Positions 8,544 to 18,321 of a DNA stretch of 64,000 nt are shown here, one piece after another. The notes under the pieces were generated by a model. The model was not told the DNA's origin. It saw nothing but the letters and a program-made list of their open reading frames with translations, and did no database searches. Location of the stretch: positions 248,001-312,000 of the forward strand of contig NZ_VNIP01000010.1 in assembly GCF_008370325.1 (NCBI RefSeq), read 5' to 3'. Both the position numbers and the translations under genes were made by a program. How positions within the stretch are numbered: position 1 is the stretch's first letter; each line of letters opens with the position of its first letter. The stretch comes from Martinezella tropici (GTDB taxonomy: Bacteria; Pseudomonadota; Alphaproteobacteria; Rhizobiales; Rhizobiaceae).

Positions 8544-9560
8544 TCAATGCTTGTTCGTAACGCCGGCGCTCTCGAATGTCGCCATGCCCGAATGGCAGGC
8601 GGCTGCGGCCTTGACGATGCCGGCAGCCAGCGCCGCCCCCGTGCCTTCGCCAAGCCGCATGCCGAGCGCCAGAAGCGGCGTCTTTCCGAGCTTCTCGATG
8701 GAGCGCAGATGCCCCGGCTCAGCCGAAACGTGACCGATCAGGCAGTGATCGAGCGCCGAGGGATTGGCCGCCTTGAGAATGGAGGCGGCGGCCGTCGCGA
8801 CATAGCCGTCGATGATGACGGGAATGCGTTCCATGCGGGCGGCAAGGATGGCGCCGGCCATGGCGGCGATCTCGCGGCCGCCGAGGCGGCGCAGAATTTC
8901 CAGCGGATCGGAGAGATGGTCGCGATGGAGCGCAACCGCCTTCTCGACGGCGTTGATCTTGCGCCTCAGCATCTCACCTTCGGAACCGGTGCCTGGGCCA
9001 ACCCAGTCTTCCGCCTTGCCGCCATAAAGCGCGTAATGAATGGCTGCAGCGATCGTGGTGTTGCCGATGCCCATTTCGCCGACGCAAAGTAGATCCGTGC
9101 CGCCAGCAATTGCTTCCATGCCGAAGGCCATGGTCGCGGCGCAATCACGCTCGCTCAACGCCGACTCTTCGGTGATGTCGCCCGTCGGGAAATCGAGCGC
9201 CAGATCGAAGACCTTGAGGCCGAGGTCATAGGCGACGCAGATCTGGTTGATCGCGGCTCCGCCGGCCGCGAAATTTTCCACCATCTGCTGGGTCACCGAA
9301 GGCGGAAACGGGGTAATTCCCTGCTTGGTGACACCGTGATTGCCGGCAAAAATCGCGACCAGGGGTCGGGTTACCGCCGGAGGACGGCCAGTCCAGGCGG
9401 CCAGCCAGAACGCAATTTCCTCAAGTCTTCCGAGCGCACCCGGCGGCTTGGTAAGTTGCGCATCACGCTCGCGCGCTGCCACGAGTGCCCGGGCATCCGG
9501 CCCTGGAAGGTCGCGCAGCAATGCGCGGAAGTCGTCGAATGGGAGGCCGCTGACGCTCAT
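8544..9560 (-). CDS. cobT: CobT (CobU), nicotinate-nucleotide:DMB phosphoribosyltransferase
   Basis: 338 residues, the usual length. The enzyme joins 5,6-dimethylbenzimidazole to the phosphoribose of nicotinate mononucleotide and makes alpha-ribazole phosphate, the lower ligand of cobalamin. Seen: the IFAGNHGV motif near residue 88, the GEMGIGNTT loop and the C-terminal GMRLGEGTGA containing the family's catalytic Glu. It faces cobS across a 128-nt divergent promoter region, and the product is a CobS substrate pathway partner. In the P. denitrificans literature the same enzyme is called CobU. The ATG at 9560 has AAGGA 8 nt upstream. Confidence 0.96.
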   Translation of the reverse strand: MSVSGLPFDDFRALLRDLPGPDARALVAARERDAQLTKPPGALGRLEEIAFWLAAWTGRPPAVTRPLVAIFAGNHGVTKQGITPFPPSVTQQMVENFAAGGAAINQICVAYDLGLKVFDLALDFPTGDITEESALSERDCAATMAFGMEAIAGGTDLLCVGEMGIGNTTIAAAIHYALYGGKAEDWVGPGTGSEGEMLRRKINAVEKAVALHRDHLSDPLEILRRLGGREIAAMAGAILAARMERIPVIIDGYVATAAASILKAANPSALDHCLIGHVSAEPGHLRSIEKLGKTPLLALGMRLGEGTGAALAAGIVKAAAACHSGMATFESAGVTNKH

Positions 9561-9688
9561 GAATGCGTTCCTTGTCTTTTGGTCTCAAATCGGGTTCTTT
9601 GCGTGCGACTCTATTAGTCTTCGGAATCGGCGCGAACAACTCCAAAAAGCGCCCGATGCTGTCGCGCACATGGCGAGGAGAGGAAGAA

Positions 9689-10465
9689 ATGCGGGAATAC
9701 ATGCGCGACATCGCGCGCGCGGTCGCTTTCTTGAGCCGTATTCCCGTGCCGGCATCGTTCTTCGAGGGCTATGACGGCAAGCTTGCCCGCGTTTCCCGCA
9801 CGTTCCCCCTCGCCGGCCTGCTGGTCATCCTGCCCGCCGCTCTGAGCTTCGCGACCCTGCTTGCCGTCAATGCCGATCCGTTGATGGCGGCGCTGTTGGC
9901 GCTCACCGTGCAGACGATCACGACAGGCGCTCTTCATGAAGACGGGCTCAGCGACTCCGCCGACGGAGTTGGAGGCGGCAAGGACCGCGAACGCGCACTC
10001 GAGATCATGAAGGACAGCCGCATCGGCACCTATGGCGCGGCGGCGTTGATCCTGTCTTTCGGACTGCGCGCCGCGGCTCTTGCCGCTCTCGCCCGCCATC
10101 TTCCACCTTCGGAATCCGCCATCGCCATACTCGCAAGCGCCGCCTTGAGCCGCGGTGCTATGGTTTGGCACTGGTATGCCCTGCCGCCCGCCAAACCGGA
10201 TGGAATAGCGGCTTCGGCAGGCAAGCCGGATGGCGATGCCATGCAGCTGGCATTGATCGCCGCGCTCGGCCTCGCAGCGCTCCTCATCGGCCCCGCGCTT
10301 GGTGTTCCCGCCCTCGTTGCCTGCCTTCTTGCAACCAGCGCCGCGACATTTTTCGTCACCAGATACATGCGGCAAAAACTGTCAGGTCACACCGGCGACA
10401 CGATCGGCGCCACGCAGCAAATTTGCGAGATCGCCTCCCTCTGTACTCTTGCCATGTGCGTTTGA
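9689..10465 (+). CDS. cobS: CobS (CobV), adenosylcobinamide-GDP ribazoletransferase
   Basis: 258-residue integral membrane enzyme that performs the last assembly step, joining AdoCbi-GDP and alpha-ribazole (phosphate). The start at 9689 is favoured by the strong GAGGAGAGGAAG tract just upstream; longer readings begin in the cobT promoter. The signature ALHEDGLSDSADGVGGG, with conserved acidic residues, lies near residue 80 and is followed by the DSRIGTYG motif. About six hydrophobic segments are visible. It is transcribed divergently from cobT. The next gene follows closely but is unrelated to B12. Confidence 0.95.
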   Translation: MREYMRDIARAVAFLSRIPVPASFFEGYDGKLARVSRTFPLAGLLVILPAALSFATLLAVNADPLMAALLALTVQTITTGALHEDGLSDSADGVGGGKDRERALEIMKDSRIGTYGAAALILSFGLRAAALAALARHLPPSESAIAILASAALSRGAMVWHWYALPPAKPDGIAASAGKPDGDAMQLALIAALGLAALLIGPALGVPALVACLLATSAATFFVTRYMRQKLSGHTGDTIGATQQICEIASLCTLAMCV

Positions 10466-10484
10466 AGCATCGATATATGATCTC

Positions 10485-10706
10485 ATGCTGACACCTTGCA
10501 TCCTTGTCTGCTCAATCGATCAAATGACCGGATATTGCTTCGGTTGCGGCCGCACATCGGCGGAAATCGGCGCATGGATGAATTATAGCGACGACGAACG
10601 CCGCCAGATCATGGAAGCGCTTCCGGAGCGCCTGACACAGGTCGAGCGCAAGCCGCGAAGAGAGACCCGCCGCCAAAGGATGGCACGGGAGCGCAGCGCC
10701 GTATGA
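10485..10706 (+). CDS. DUF1289 small Cys-rich protein
   Basis: 73 residues. The N-terminal half carries the DUF1289 pattern: TPCILVCSID, TGYCFGCGRT and EIGAWMNY, with four Cys likely to bind a metal such as zinc or an Fe-S centre. The C-terminal half is very basic (Arg-rich). The family is widespread in proteobacteria with no settled function. The ATG at 10485 is only 19 nt after cobS, and the stop overlaps the next gene as ATGA, so it is probably co-translated with the aspartic protease. Confidence 0.85.
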   Translation: MLTPCILVCSIDQMTGYCFGCGRTSAEIGAWMNYSDDERRQIMEALPERLTQVERKPRRETRRQRMARERSAV

Positions 10707-11404
10707 ACCGCCTGAACATCGTTCTTGCCATTCTCGGCATCGGCCTTGCTCTGCTCATCTTCAACAGCAATACCGGCACCACCTTCGGCATGCGCAATGA
10801 CGATTTCGCTCGCATCGTCTATCTCCTGCCGATTGCCCTGATGATGAGCGCCGCCGTCTGGGCGAGCCGCCATACCGTCAGCCAGTCTGTCCGCAATCTC
10901 CTGATCTGGCTGGTCATCATCATGGCGCTCGCGACCGCCTATATCTATCGCCGCGATGCCGAACAGGTCGGAAATCGCGTCTTCGCCGGTCTGATGCCCG
11001 GCCATGCCGTCGTCGTCACGACAAGCGAAGGCGGCCAAGAGGTCATCCTTCACAAGCGTTCGAGCGGGCATTTCGAAGCCCGGGTCATGATCAACGGCCA
11101 GCCGATCGACATGCTGATCGACACCGGAGCCAGCACCATCGCGCTATCGCAGGAAGATGCCGAACGCGTCGGCATCATTCCGGAAAATCTCACCTATTCC
11201 CAGACCGTATTAACGGCCAACGGCCGTGCGATGGCGGCTCCTGTGGAGCTCGGCTCCGTCGCTATCGGCCCGATCAAGCGCAAAGATGTCGAAGCGAGCG
11301 TCGCCGAAGCGGGTAAGCTGGACCAGAGCCTGCTCGGCATGAGCTTTCTCGAAACCCTGGGATCGATGCAGATGCAGACCGACGAGCTTCGGTTGCGGGA
11401 CTGA
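10703..11404 (+). CDS. Membrane-anchored clan AA (retropepsin-like) aspartic protease
   Basis: 233 residues. Three hydrophobic segments occupy about residues 5-20, 34-52 and 65-82, then a single retropepsin-like domain. The catalytic motif is LIDTGASTIALS near residue 138, followed by a flap-like region and the LLGMSFLETLG motif near the C-terminus, as in the TIGR02281 family. One DTG per chain means activity needs a dimer. Alphaproteobacterial relatives of this type exist next to cob or DUF1289 genes; the substrates are unknown. The protease domain should be periplasmic given three spans. It overlaps the DUF1289 gene by 4 bp. Confidence 0.85.
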   Translation: MNRLNIVLAILGIGLALLIFNSNTGTTFGMRNDDFARIVYLLPIALMMSAAVWASRHTVSQSVRNLLIWLVIIMALATAYIYRRDAEQVGNRVFAGLMPGHAVVVTTSEGGQEVILHKRSSGHFEARVMINGQPIDMLIDTGASTIALSQEDAERVGIIPENLTYSQTVLTANGRAMAAPVELGSVAIGPIKRKDVEASVAEAGKLDQSLLGMSFLETLGSMQMQTDELRLRD

Positions 11405-11510
11405 CGGAAATGAACCGTCGGATGCGATAGTTCGGTTGGGAGCGAAGCATTCCTTGGCCTCTTCGCTCTAAAAGACGGGCATATCCGAACTGCATGAAGA
11501 GTGAAACATC

Positions 11511-12416
11511 ATGGCGCCCGTAAGACCTAACCTGACGACCGAACTGCTGCTTCTCCTTGTACTCGCCACCTGCTGGGGCGCCTCCTACACCTTCATCCGC
11601 GTCGGCGTGGCAACCATTCCACCGATCACGCTGATTGCCGCCCGTACCCTGATCGCCGGTCTTGTCCTGCTCGCCATCATTCGCTGGCGCGGGCTGAGCC
11701 TGCCGAAAGACGCAACCACCTGGAAGCGTTTTCTCATTCAATCCTGCCTCAACAGCGCCATTCCCTTCACGCTGATCGCCTGGGCGGAACAGACCGTCGA
11801 TGCCGGTCTTGCGACCATATTGAATTCGACGACTCCGATTTTCACCTTCCTGATCGCTGCGTTCCTGCTCCGCAGCGAGCCGCTGACGGGGCGCAAGCTG
11901 TTCGGCGTGATTGCCGGCATGGCGGGCATTTGCCTGATCATCGGCCTGGATGCGCTGCACGGCATGGGCCGGCAGTTGCCGGCACAGCTCGCTGTCGTCG
12001 CGGCATCGGTCTGCTATGCCTGCGCCGCCCTGTTCGGCCGCAATTTCAAGGGGCTGGATCCGATGATGCCGGCTGCCGGTTCACTGCTCTGCGGCGCAGC
12101 TCTTCTCATTCCCGCCAGCCTGATTATCGAGCATCCCTGGCAGATTGCGCCGTCGACGGCTTCGATCCTGGCGCTGCTAGGCCTGTCGGTCGTCTCCACC
12201 GCCCTCGCCTTCAGCATCTACTTCCGGCTCATCCAGACACTCGGCTCGGTCGGCACGACGGCGCAGGCCTATTTGCGTGTTCCGATCGGCGTCGGCATTG
12301 GCGTGGCCTTCCTCGGCGAACCTCTGTCCCCGACGGCAACCATCGGCCTCGTCTATGTCGTGGCAGGCGTCATGGCCATGACCATCGCATCGCGCAAGCG
12401 GGTCGCAGTCGGATGA
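11511..12416 (+). CDS. EamA/DMT-family drug-metabolite transporter
   Basis: 301 residues with ten hydrophobic segments arranged as two EamA repeats (about residues 10-140 and 155-290). The first repeat holds the typical WGASYTFIRVGV and the second ASVCYACAALFGR. Such proteins export amino acids, metabolites or drugs from the cytoplasm. The substrate cannot be told. GAAGAG precedes the ATG. Upstream, a hairpin at about 11440-11475 without a U tract separates it from the protease gene. Confidence 0.88.
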   Translation: MAPVRPNLTTELLLLLVLATCWGASYTFIRVGVATIPPITLIAARTLIAGLVLLAIIRWRGLSLPKDATTWKRFLIQSCLNSAIPFTLIAWAEQTVDAGLATILNSTTPIFTFLIAAFLLRSEPLTGRKLFGVIAGMAGICLIIGLDALHGMGRQLPAQLAVVAASVCYACAALFGRNFKGLDPMMPAAGSLLCGAALLIPASLIIEHPWQIAPSTASILALLGLSVVSTALAFSIYFRLIQTLGSVGTTAQAYLRVPIGVGIGVAFLGEPLSPTATIGLVYVVAGVMAMTIASRKRVAVG

Positions 12417-12445
12417 AATCGGTCTTAATCGGCTTGCCGGGATAG

Positions 12446-12976
12446 TCAGATTAGAACGGACAAATCGTCCCACGCGAAAATGAAATTGTCGGAACGCCAG
12501 ACCGGACCCGGATCCGTGTATCGACCGATCAACTGCCCTCCGAGCGCACGATAGAAGGCGATTGCCGGTTCATTGCCGACTACGACGCCAAGCGCCGCAC
12601 CCGAATAGCCCATGGATACAAGTTCTCGCGCCAATTCTCGCATCAGATGGCGGCCAAGTCCCTGGCGTTTGATGGAAGCATCGATATAGAGCGACTTAAT
12701 CTCGCCTCGCCCCTCGAACACGGCATCGGACGGCGCATTGATCGCGCCGATGCCGACAAGCCGCCCACTCTGCTCGGCCAGAAGCACGCGCTGATGCCTA
12801 CGGGGATTTGCGAGGATTTCCGCCCATCGCAGACGGCGGAAATCCTCATCAAGCGCCTGATAAATTTCAGCAGACACTAGGTCGCGATAGGTGTCGCACC
12901 AGATCGCGCGATGCAGCCTCGCCATATCGGCAACATCATCGGCAAGAGCCGGCCTGATCGTAATATCCGCCGTCAT
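12446..12976 (-). CDS. GNAT-family N-acetyltransferase
   Basis: 176 residues, one complete GNAT domain. The acetyl-CoA pyrophosphate-binding motif is KRQGLGRHLM (Q/R-x-x-G-x-G/A) around residue 112, followed by the beta-5 region AALGVVVGNEPAIAFYRALGG, typical of Rim-like and small-molecule acetyltransferases. The substrate is unknown. Its ATG overlaps the folC-like stop (ATGA), so the two are co-translated. The C-terminus converges on the EamA gene with a 29-nt gap. Confidence 0.85.
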   Translation of the reverse strand: MTADITIRPALADDVADMARLHRAIWCDTYRDLVSAEIYQALDEDFRRLRWAEILANPRRHQRVLLAEQSGRLVGIGAINAPSDAVFEGRGEIKSLYIDASIKRQGLGRHLMRELARELVSMGYSGAALGVVVGNEPAIAFYRALGGQLIGRYTDPGPVWRSDNFIFAWDDLSVLI

Positions 12977-14304
12977 CCGACATTCCCGAGAACAGTGCGG
13001 CGCAATGCGCCGACCAGGTAGAGCGAGCCGGTGACAAGAACCCAGCCGCCGCCTTCCGCAGCTTTCGCAACGGCGCGATTAAGCGCTTTCTGCGGATCCG
13101 GCACGGCTTCGCAGGCCATGCCCATGGATATGCCGAGCGCTTCCAGCGCGTTTGCCGCGTGAGCCCGGCCGGAGCCCGATGCTTCCGTAAAGACTACATG
13201 GGCGGCATAACGGGAAACTACCTTCACGAAGCCGGGTGCATCCTTGTCGGACGCCAATGCGACGACGGCGACACAATCGCCGCCGACGCTGGACGAGCGT
13301 GCGATATCGCGCAGCACGGCCTCGATATTGAACGGCACATGCGCGCCATCCATGATTATGGGCAGGGTTTGCCGTCCCTTGGCTAATATAGGCGGTAGCG
13401 CGAAGTCGAAACGCTCCATCCGACCCGGCAGGCGTGCCTTTTCGATCACGGCAGGTTCGAGCAGCCACGCACCGACCGGCTGCGCTTTTTCGCTTCCCTG
13501 CCGCACGCTTTCGCCTTGCCGGCCCAGATGATCGAACACCAGGCCGACCAGCGCGAGATTGGTTTCAGCGATCGTTGCGTCCTCGGGAATTTCAGTCCGA
13601 AGCACATCGCAGCCAAGTTCATCAGCCCGCTGCTGCAAGACCCGGCCCGCAGCATCGCCGGCGGCAAGCGTGGTGACAAGCATCGCACCGGGCTTCAATA
13701 TGCCGACCTTCTCCCGCGCAATCGACTCGCGCGTGACCCCAAGAATTTCCGTATGCTCGAGCCCGATATTGGTGACGATGGCAACTTCGCCGAAAACCAC
13801 ATTCGTCGAATCCAGCCTGCCGCCGAGCCCGACCTCGAGGACGACCCAGTTCAAGCCGGCATCTCTGAACACGACGAAGGCAGCGGCCGTTATCACATCG
13901 AACCAGGTGGCGTCTTCGCCAGCCGTCGCTGCCTGCTTCGCGCTCTCATAGCTGTCGAGAACCTGCATGATCGCCCTTGCCAGCGCATCGTCCTTGACCT
14001 CCTGGCCCAGAACGCTGATGCGCTCGTTCACATGGTCGACATGCGGTGATGCGTAACGGCCGATCTGCCAGCCGGCCCGCAACAATCCGGCCTCGAGAAG
14101 TGCTGAGACCGACCCCTTGCCCTTGGTGCCCGCGACATGGATGGCACGAAAGCTCCGATGGGAATTGCCCAAGCGCTGCATGAGATCGAGCATCGGCTCC
14201 AGACCGACCCGCATCTCTCCGCGCGGCTTGCGCTCCCAGTTGGTCAGTTGATCGAGCCGCGAGAGTGCTTGGGATAGCAGATGGCTGGGATGAGACTGCG
14301 GCAT
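12973..14304 (-). CDS. folC: FolC-type folylpolyglutamate/dihydrofolate synthase
   Basis: 443 residues when started at the ATG at 14304. It is a Mur-ligase-fold enzyme expected to add glutamate to dihydropteroate and/or folates with ATP. The P-loop HVAGTKGKGSVSALLE lies near residues 45-60, and the LEVGLGGRLDSTNV block and NIGLEHTEILG follow. The usual DGAHNP motif at the start of the C-terminal domain is DGAHVP here. Folates are retained in the cell by this activity. The gene is not next to accD as in many alphaproteobacteria; I cannot see whether another folC exists. It overlaps a GNAT gene by 4 bp. Confidence 0.85.
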   Translation of the reverse strand: MPQSHPSHLLSQALSRLDQLTNWERKPRGEMRVGLEPMLDLMQRLGNSHRSFRAIHVAGTKGKGSVSALLEAGLLRAGWQIGRYASPHVDHVNERISVLGQEVKDDALARAIMQVLDSYESAKQAATAGEDATWFDVITAAAFVVFRDAGLNWVVLEVGLGGRLDSTNVVFGEVAIVTNIGLEHTEILGVTRESIAREKVGILKPGAMLVTTLAAGDAAGRVLQQRADELGCDVLRTEIPEDATIAETNLALVGLVFDHLGRQGESVRQGSEKAQPVGAWLLEPAVIEKARLPGRMERFDFALPPILAKGRQTLPIIMDGAHVPFNIEAVLRDIARSSSVGGDCVAVVALASDKDAPGFVKVVSRYAAHVVFTEASGSGRAHAANALEALGISMGMACEAVPDPQKALNRAVAKAAEGGGWVLVTGSLYLVGALRRTVLGNVG

Positions 14305-14453
14305 TGGATACCTTCGGAAAGATTTCAGACTGACGCCGGGAAGCAGCGTGAGCACCTCTCACGACTATCGACACCCGACTGCCTCGCTGCGTCAAGTCAG
14401 CACTCATGGACTCGATGCGGCCACGCGCGCGGTAAAGCTAAAAGGCTCCGCCA

Positions 14454-15211
14454 TCAGTTCCGCAACCGATAGCCCGTCCGGAAAATCCATCCGAGGATTA
14501 CCAGACAGACGACGAGGAAGAGCGTGATCATCGCGAGGCTCAGCACCGGGTTGACGTCGGCAATGCCATAGAAGCTCCAGCGGAAGCCGCTGACGAGATA
14601 GAGAACCGGATTGAGATGGCTGGCCGCCTGCCAGAAGGGCGGCAGCATATTGATCGAATAGAAGCTGCCGCCGAGAAAGGTGAGTGGCGGCACGACCAGC
14701 ATCGGAATGAGGTTCAGCTGCTCGAAATTCCCCGCCCATATGCCGATCATGAAGCCGAACAGGCTGAAGGTCACGGCCGTCAACACGAAAAACAGGATCA
14801 TCATCAACGGATGCTCGATCCTGATATCGACGAAGAAGCTTGCCGTGGCAAGGATGATCAGACCGATCAGCATGCCCTTGGTCGCCGCCGCGCCGACATA
14901 TCCAAGAACGATCTCGGCCATGGCGACGGGCGCCGACAGTACTTCGTAGATCGTGCCCGTGAACTTCGGGAAATAGATGCCGAAGGAGCCGTTGCTGATG
15001 CATTGGCCGAGGAGGGTCAGCATGATCAGGCCGGGGGTGATGAACGCCCCATAGGATACGCCTTCGACGAGATTGATGCGCGATCCGATCGCAGCGCCGA
15101 AGACGATGAAATAGAGGGACGTGGAAATGACCGGCGAGACGACACTCTGCAACAGCGTGCGGCGCGTGCGGGCCATTTCGAAAGCGTAGATGGACTTGAC
15201 CGCTTCGAAGT

Positions 15212-15215
<4 letters not shown>
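14454..15215 (-). CDS. ABC-2 type exporter permease
   Basis: 253 residues with six hydrophobic segments, of the ABC-2 permease family (YadH/NodJ-like). The conserved region near residue 175 reads PMLVVPPLTFLGGSFYS, followed by the LNPVLYLVSGFRW stretch, both typical of the group. It pairs with the ATPase at 15212-16138, whose stop overlaps this start as ATGA. Relatives export lipid-linked sugars, polysaccharide, drugs or nodulation factors. This pair sits far from nod genes, so a general YadG/YadH-type exporter of unknown substrate is the safest call. Confidence 0.88.
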
Positions 15216-16138
<923 letters not shown>

Positions 16139-16399
16139 AGCGAGGCAAAGTCCGGCTTTTGTGATGAATTTCGCAGCTTTTGCCCGCTATATAGCCGGTT
16201 CTAAGCTTTTACCACCCCACGGTGGTGAAACACAGCGTTCGCCTAAGCCAAATAAGCTGTCATCAAATCGTGACCTTCGTCGGGCATATAGCTCCTTAGG
16301 TGAGCAACGTTTGTCGCAACTCCGCCCAACGCCTCTTGGCGACACGTCAGCGCCTGCTGTACTTGCCGATTTATTGCCCTCGTATCCATATTGCATGCA
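16139..16399. other. Intergenic region upstream of the ABC exporter and candidate sRNA
   Basis: No gene is supported here. It should hold the promoter of the ABC exporter pair (minus strand). On the plus strand, TTGCCG at about 16364 and CATATT 18 nt downstream form a weak promoter-like pair that could drive the small RNA candidate that follows. A short inverted repeat, CCACC and GGTGG, lies near 16212-16226. Confidence 0.4.
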
Positions 16400-16492
16400 T
16401 CATTGCAACATGAAGTTTTTTCTGGAGCAGGCAAGGATCCCCCGTCGTTGCCATGCACCGCTCAAGCCGGCATCAGCCGGCTTTTTTCTTTT
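16400..16492 (+). ncRNA. Candidate small RNA with its own terminator
   Basis: There is no plus-strand gene upstream for at least 3.5 kb, yet a strong plus-strand intrinsic terminator lies at 16464-16492 and a weak sigma70-like promoter about 30 nt before 16400. A transcript of about 90 nt would result. It also contains a possible short reading frame starting at the ATG at 16410 that runs through the terminator, which argues against coding. The family is not recognised. The 5' end is an estimate. Confidence 0.35.
16464..16492 (+). terminator. Orphan intrinsic terminator, plus strand
   Basis: Perfect 8-bp GC-rich stem (AAGCCGGC, loop ATCA, GCCGGCTT) followed by a T-rich tail of about ten bases. 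It works only for plus-strand transcription, although the genes on both sides are on the minus strand, and is the main evidence for the small RNA. Confidence 0.75.
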
Positions 16493-16521
16493 TTGCCGGC
16501 TTACGATCCATGTAGGGAACG

Positions 16522-16776
16522 CTACCAGCTGCCGTTAACGCCGCAACCGGCCGGCGGCAGCGTTCTGTGCTCGAAGCGCGCCTTCAGCATTTCGCAACCC
16601 CTGTCGCGGATGGGACTGGGCATCATCGAGTTGAGGCCGATGCCGACCTCGTCGAACGGATCATCGGCATAGGCGACATAGGCGTACCAGCGGCCGCCAA
16701 TGACGATGACGATGGCGATCAATGCGGCAACGAGCGCCCTTCCCAGGCTTCTCTTTCGTCTTGGTGCCTCTTCCAT
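16522..16776 (-). CDS. Small single-span membrane protein, conserved hypothetical
   Basis: 84 residues. A basic N-terminus (residues 1-13) precedes one transmembrane helix at about 14-32, leaving a C-terminal domain of about 50 residues probably in the periplasm. That domain has two Cys (in RGCEM and AGCG) that could form a disulfide and a PFDEVGIGLNSMMP motif. No function is recognised. It is transcribed in the same direction as the extensin-like gene, which ends 107 nt upstream. Confidence 0.6.
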   Translation of the reverse strand: MEEAPRRKRSLGRALVAALIAIVIVIGGRWYAYVAYADDPFDEVGIGLNSMMPSPIRDRGCEMLKARFEHRTLPPAGCGVNGSW

Positions 16777-16882
16777 AAAACCCTCTCCTGCCCACGGCCC
16801 GCGCGATTAAGCACGATTTCCCCGATAGGTAAATCAGCTTCCCCGTTCGGCAAGTGTGGATGCTGCCCCGGCGAAATGCCTA

Positions 16883-18076
16883 TCAGAGGCTGCAATAGCG
16901 TCGGCCGCCCTTTCGGTCCCGTAGATCGAAATGGAAATGGTTCCAATGTTCCGGATTGCTGCCCGGCCCGAGCACCGTATCGAAATAGCGGCAGCTGTCG
17001 CTGCGCACGGCTTTCAGCAGTCGCCCTTCCCGGAAGGAGAACAAACCCTTCCTGCGCACATCGATCACATGGCCGTTCTTCAGCACAAAGGTGCCGACAT
17101 CGATGGCATTGCCATGGGCATGCTCAGACATCGGATTATAGCGCTGCCGGCTATTGTTCATCCGCCGGCAGGAATAGCCGCCGAGCGGAACGATCGTGCC
17201 GATGCCCGTCCAGTAGCGGGTGCGCGCCGCAGGTGCGAGTTCGTTCTTCACCCATTTGGCGAAAGCGAGCGTCACCTGGCAATTTAATGTGACGGCCGGC
17301 CTGACGGCGATGTTACCTGAGAGACCGCTGAGCGAGACCGGATAGGGAACCTGGCATGAGGGACCGTCCGAAATCGTCGGCTTGTCCGTATAGATGACAC
17401 CCATGCGCCGGAGTTCCTGGCGGCAGGCAATTTCCGAAGGCGGCATCATGCCGGGTGTCGACTGCGGCGGTTCGAATTGCTGGTCGAGACGCGGCACCGG
17501 GTTTTCGATGCGCGGTAACATGGCGACCTGCGTTCCCGGTTGCTGCCTCGGTATCGGCGACTGGCTGAGTTCAGCCTGCGCGGCAGGCCGCTGGAGGGTG
17601 GAGCGGTTGGTCTGCACCGGTGCATCGGTGCCGATGCCGTCGACAACAGGCTGATCGGACTCGCCTTCGGCGATGTTCTGCTGTTCTTCCTGCGCCAGCC
17701 CGACCACCGATGGGGACTGCGCTTCCTCGCTCGGCCCGACGCCGAGCTCGGCATCCATATTGACGCCCTGCGACGGAACATTCGATTGCTGCGCCAAACC
17801 GACTTCGACATCGGACGTGGTTACAGCCTCACCGGTTCCGGTGGAACGAACTGGACCACCATTTTTATAGTTGTTCGAGGTGGAGACGACGGGATCCTGC
17901 ACGCCTTGATAGGCGAACTGCCGCTGTGGCACGCTCCTATGCGGCTTGATCGAGCCGACGCGCGAGGAACTGTCGATGCCGGAGGGCGGCACGAGGCTGT
18001 CTGCAGTGCAGGCAACAAGTGCCGTCGACAGTAGCAATGGCAGCGCGACCCGCCGTAGAATGGGTAAAATGGTCAT
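16883..18076 (-). CDS. Extensin-like (COG3921) lipoprotein
   Basis: 397 residues from the ATG at 18076. A lipoprotein signal ends in LSTALVAC, so Cys20-21 is the likely lipidated residue. Residues about 30-200 are low-complexity and rich in Gln, Pro, Ser and Val, a flexible spacer. The C-terminal 170 residues form the extensin-family domain with conserved Cys pairs, CRRMNNSRQRYNPMSEHA, HGNAIDVGTF and the final WNHFHFDL block. The conserved His and Asp residues resemble the zinc site of D-Ala-D-Ala/LAS peptidases, so cell-wall hydrolysis is plausible. The longer reading to 18160 is less likely because it would bury the lipoprotein signal. Confidence 0.82.
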   Translation of the reverse strand: MTILPILRRVALPLLLSTALVACTADSLVPPSGIDSSSRVGSIKPHRSVPQRQFAYQGVQDPVVSTSNNYKNGGPVRSTGTGEAVTTSDVEVGLAQQSNVPSQGVNMDAELGVGPSEEAQSPSVVGLAQEEQQNIAEGESDQPVVDGIGTDAPVQTNRSTLQRPAAQAELSQSPIPRQQPGTQVAMLPRIENPVPRLDQQFEPPQSTPGMMPPSEIACRQELRRMGVIYTDKPTISDGPSCQVPYPVSLSGLSGNIAVRPAVTLNCQVTLAFAKWVKNELAPAARTRYWTGIGTIVPLGGYSCRRMNNSRQRYNPMSEHAHGNAIDVGTFVLKNGHVIDVRRKGLFSFREGRLLKAVRSDSCRYFDTVLGPGSNPEHWNHFHFDLRDRKGGRRYCSL

Positions 18077-18321
18077 ACTCCAGATCCGCTGCCCCAGCCA
18101 CGGTCGGTAACGGTTACAAATCCTAAATGGGAAGGGTGAACGAATGCTTACCGTGGCCAATCGGCGTGTTCCAACCTGACGCCGCGAAATGACGAAACGG
18201 CTCTGAACACACCCTCCGGCCCGCAGAAGCTCAAAGCAGAAACACCAACATTGTCTTTTCCATCGCGCCTGGATTGCATAGGCTGAAAAGGGGAATCGAG
18301 CCGAGAAACAGGAGCAGATGA

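Noticed and set aside
16187..16458. Small minus-strand frames between the ABC exporter and the small membrane protein
   Set aside because: No ribosome site, no hydrophobic or domain pattern, and they overlap the sRNA candidate and its terminator.
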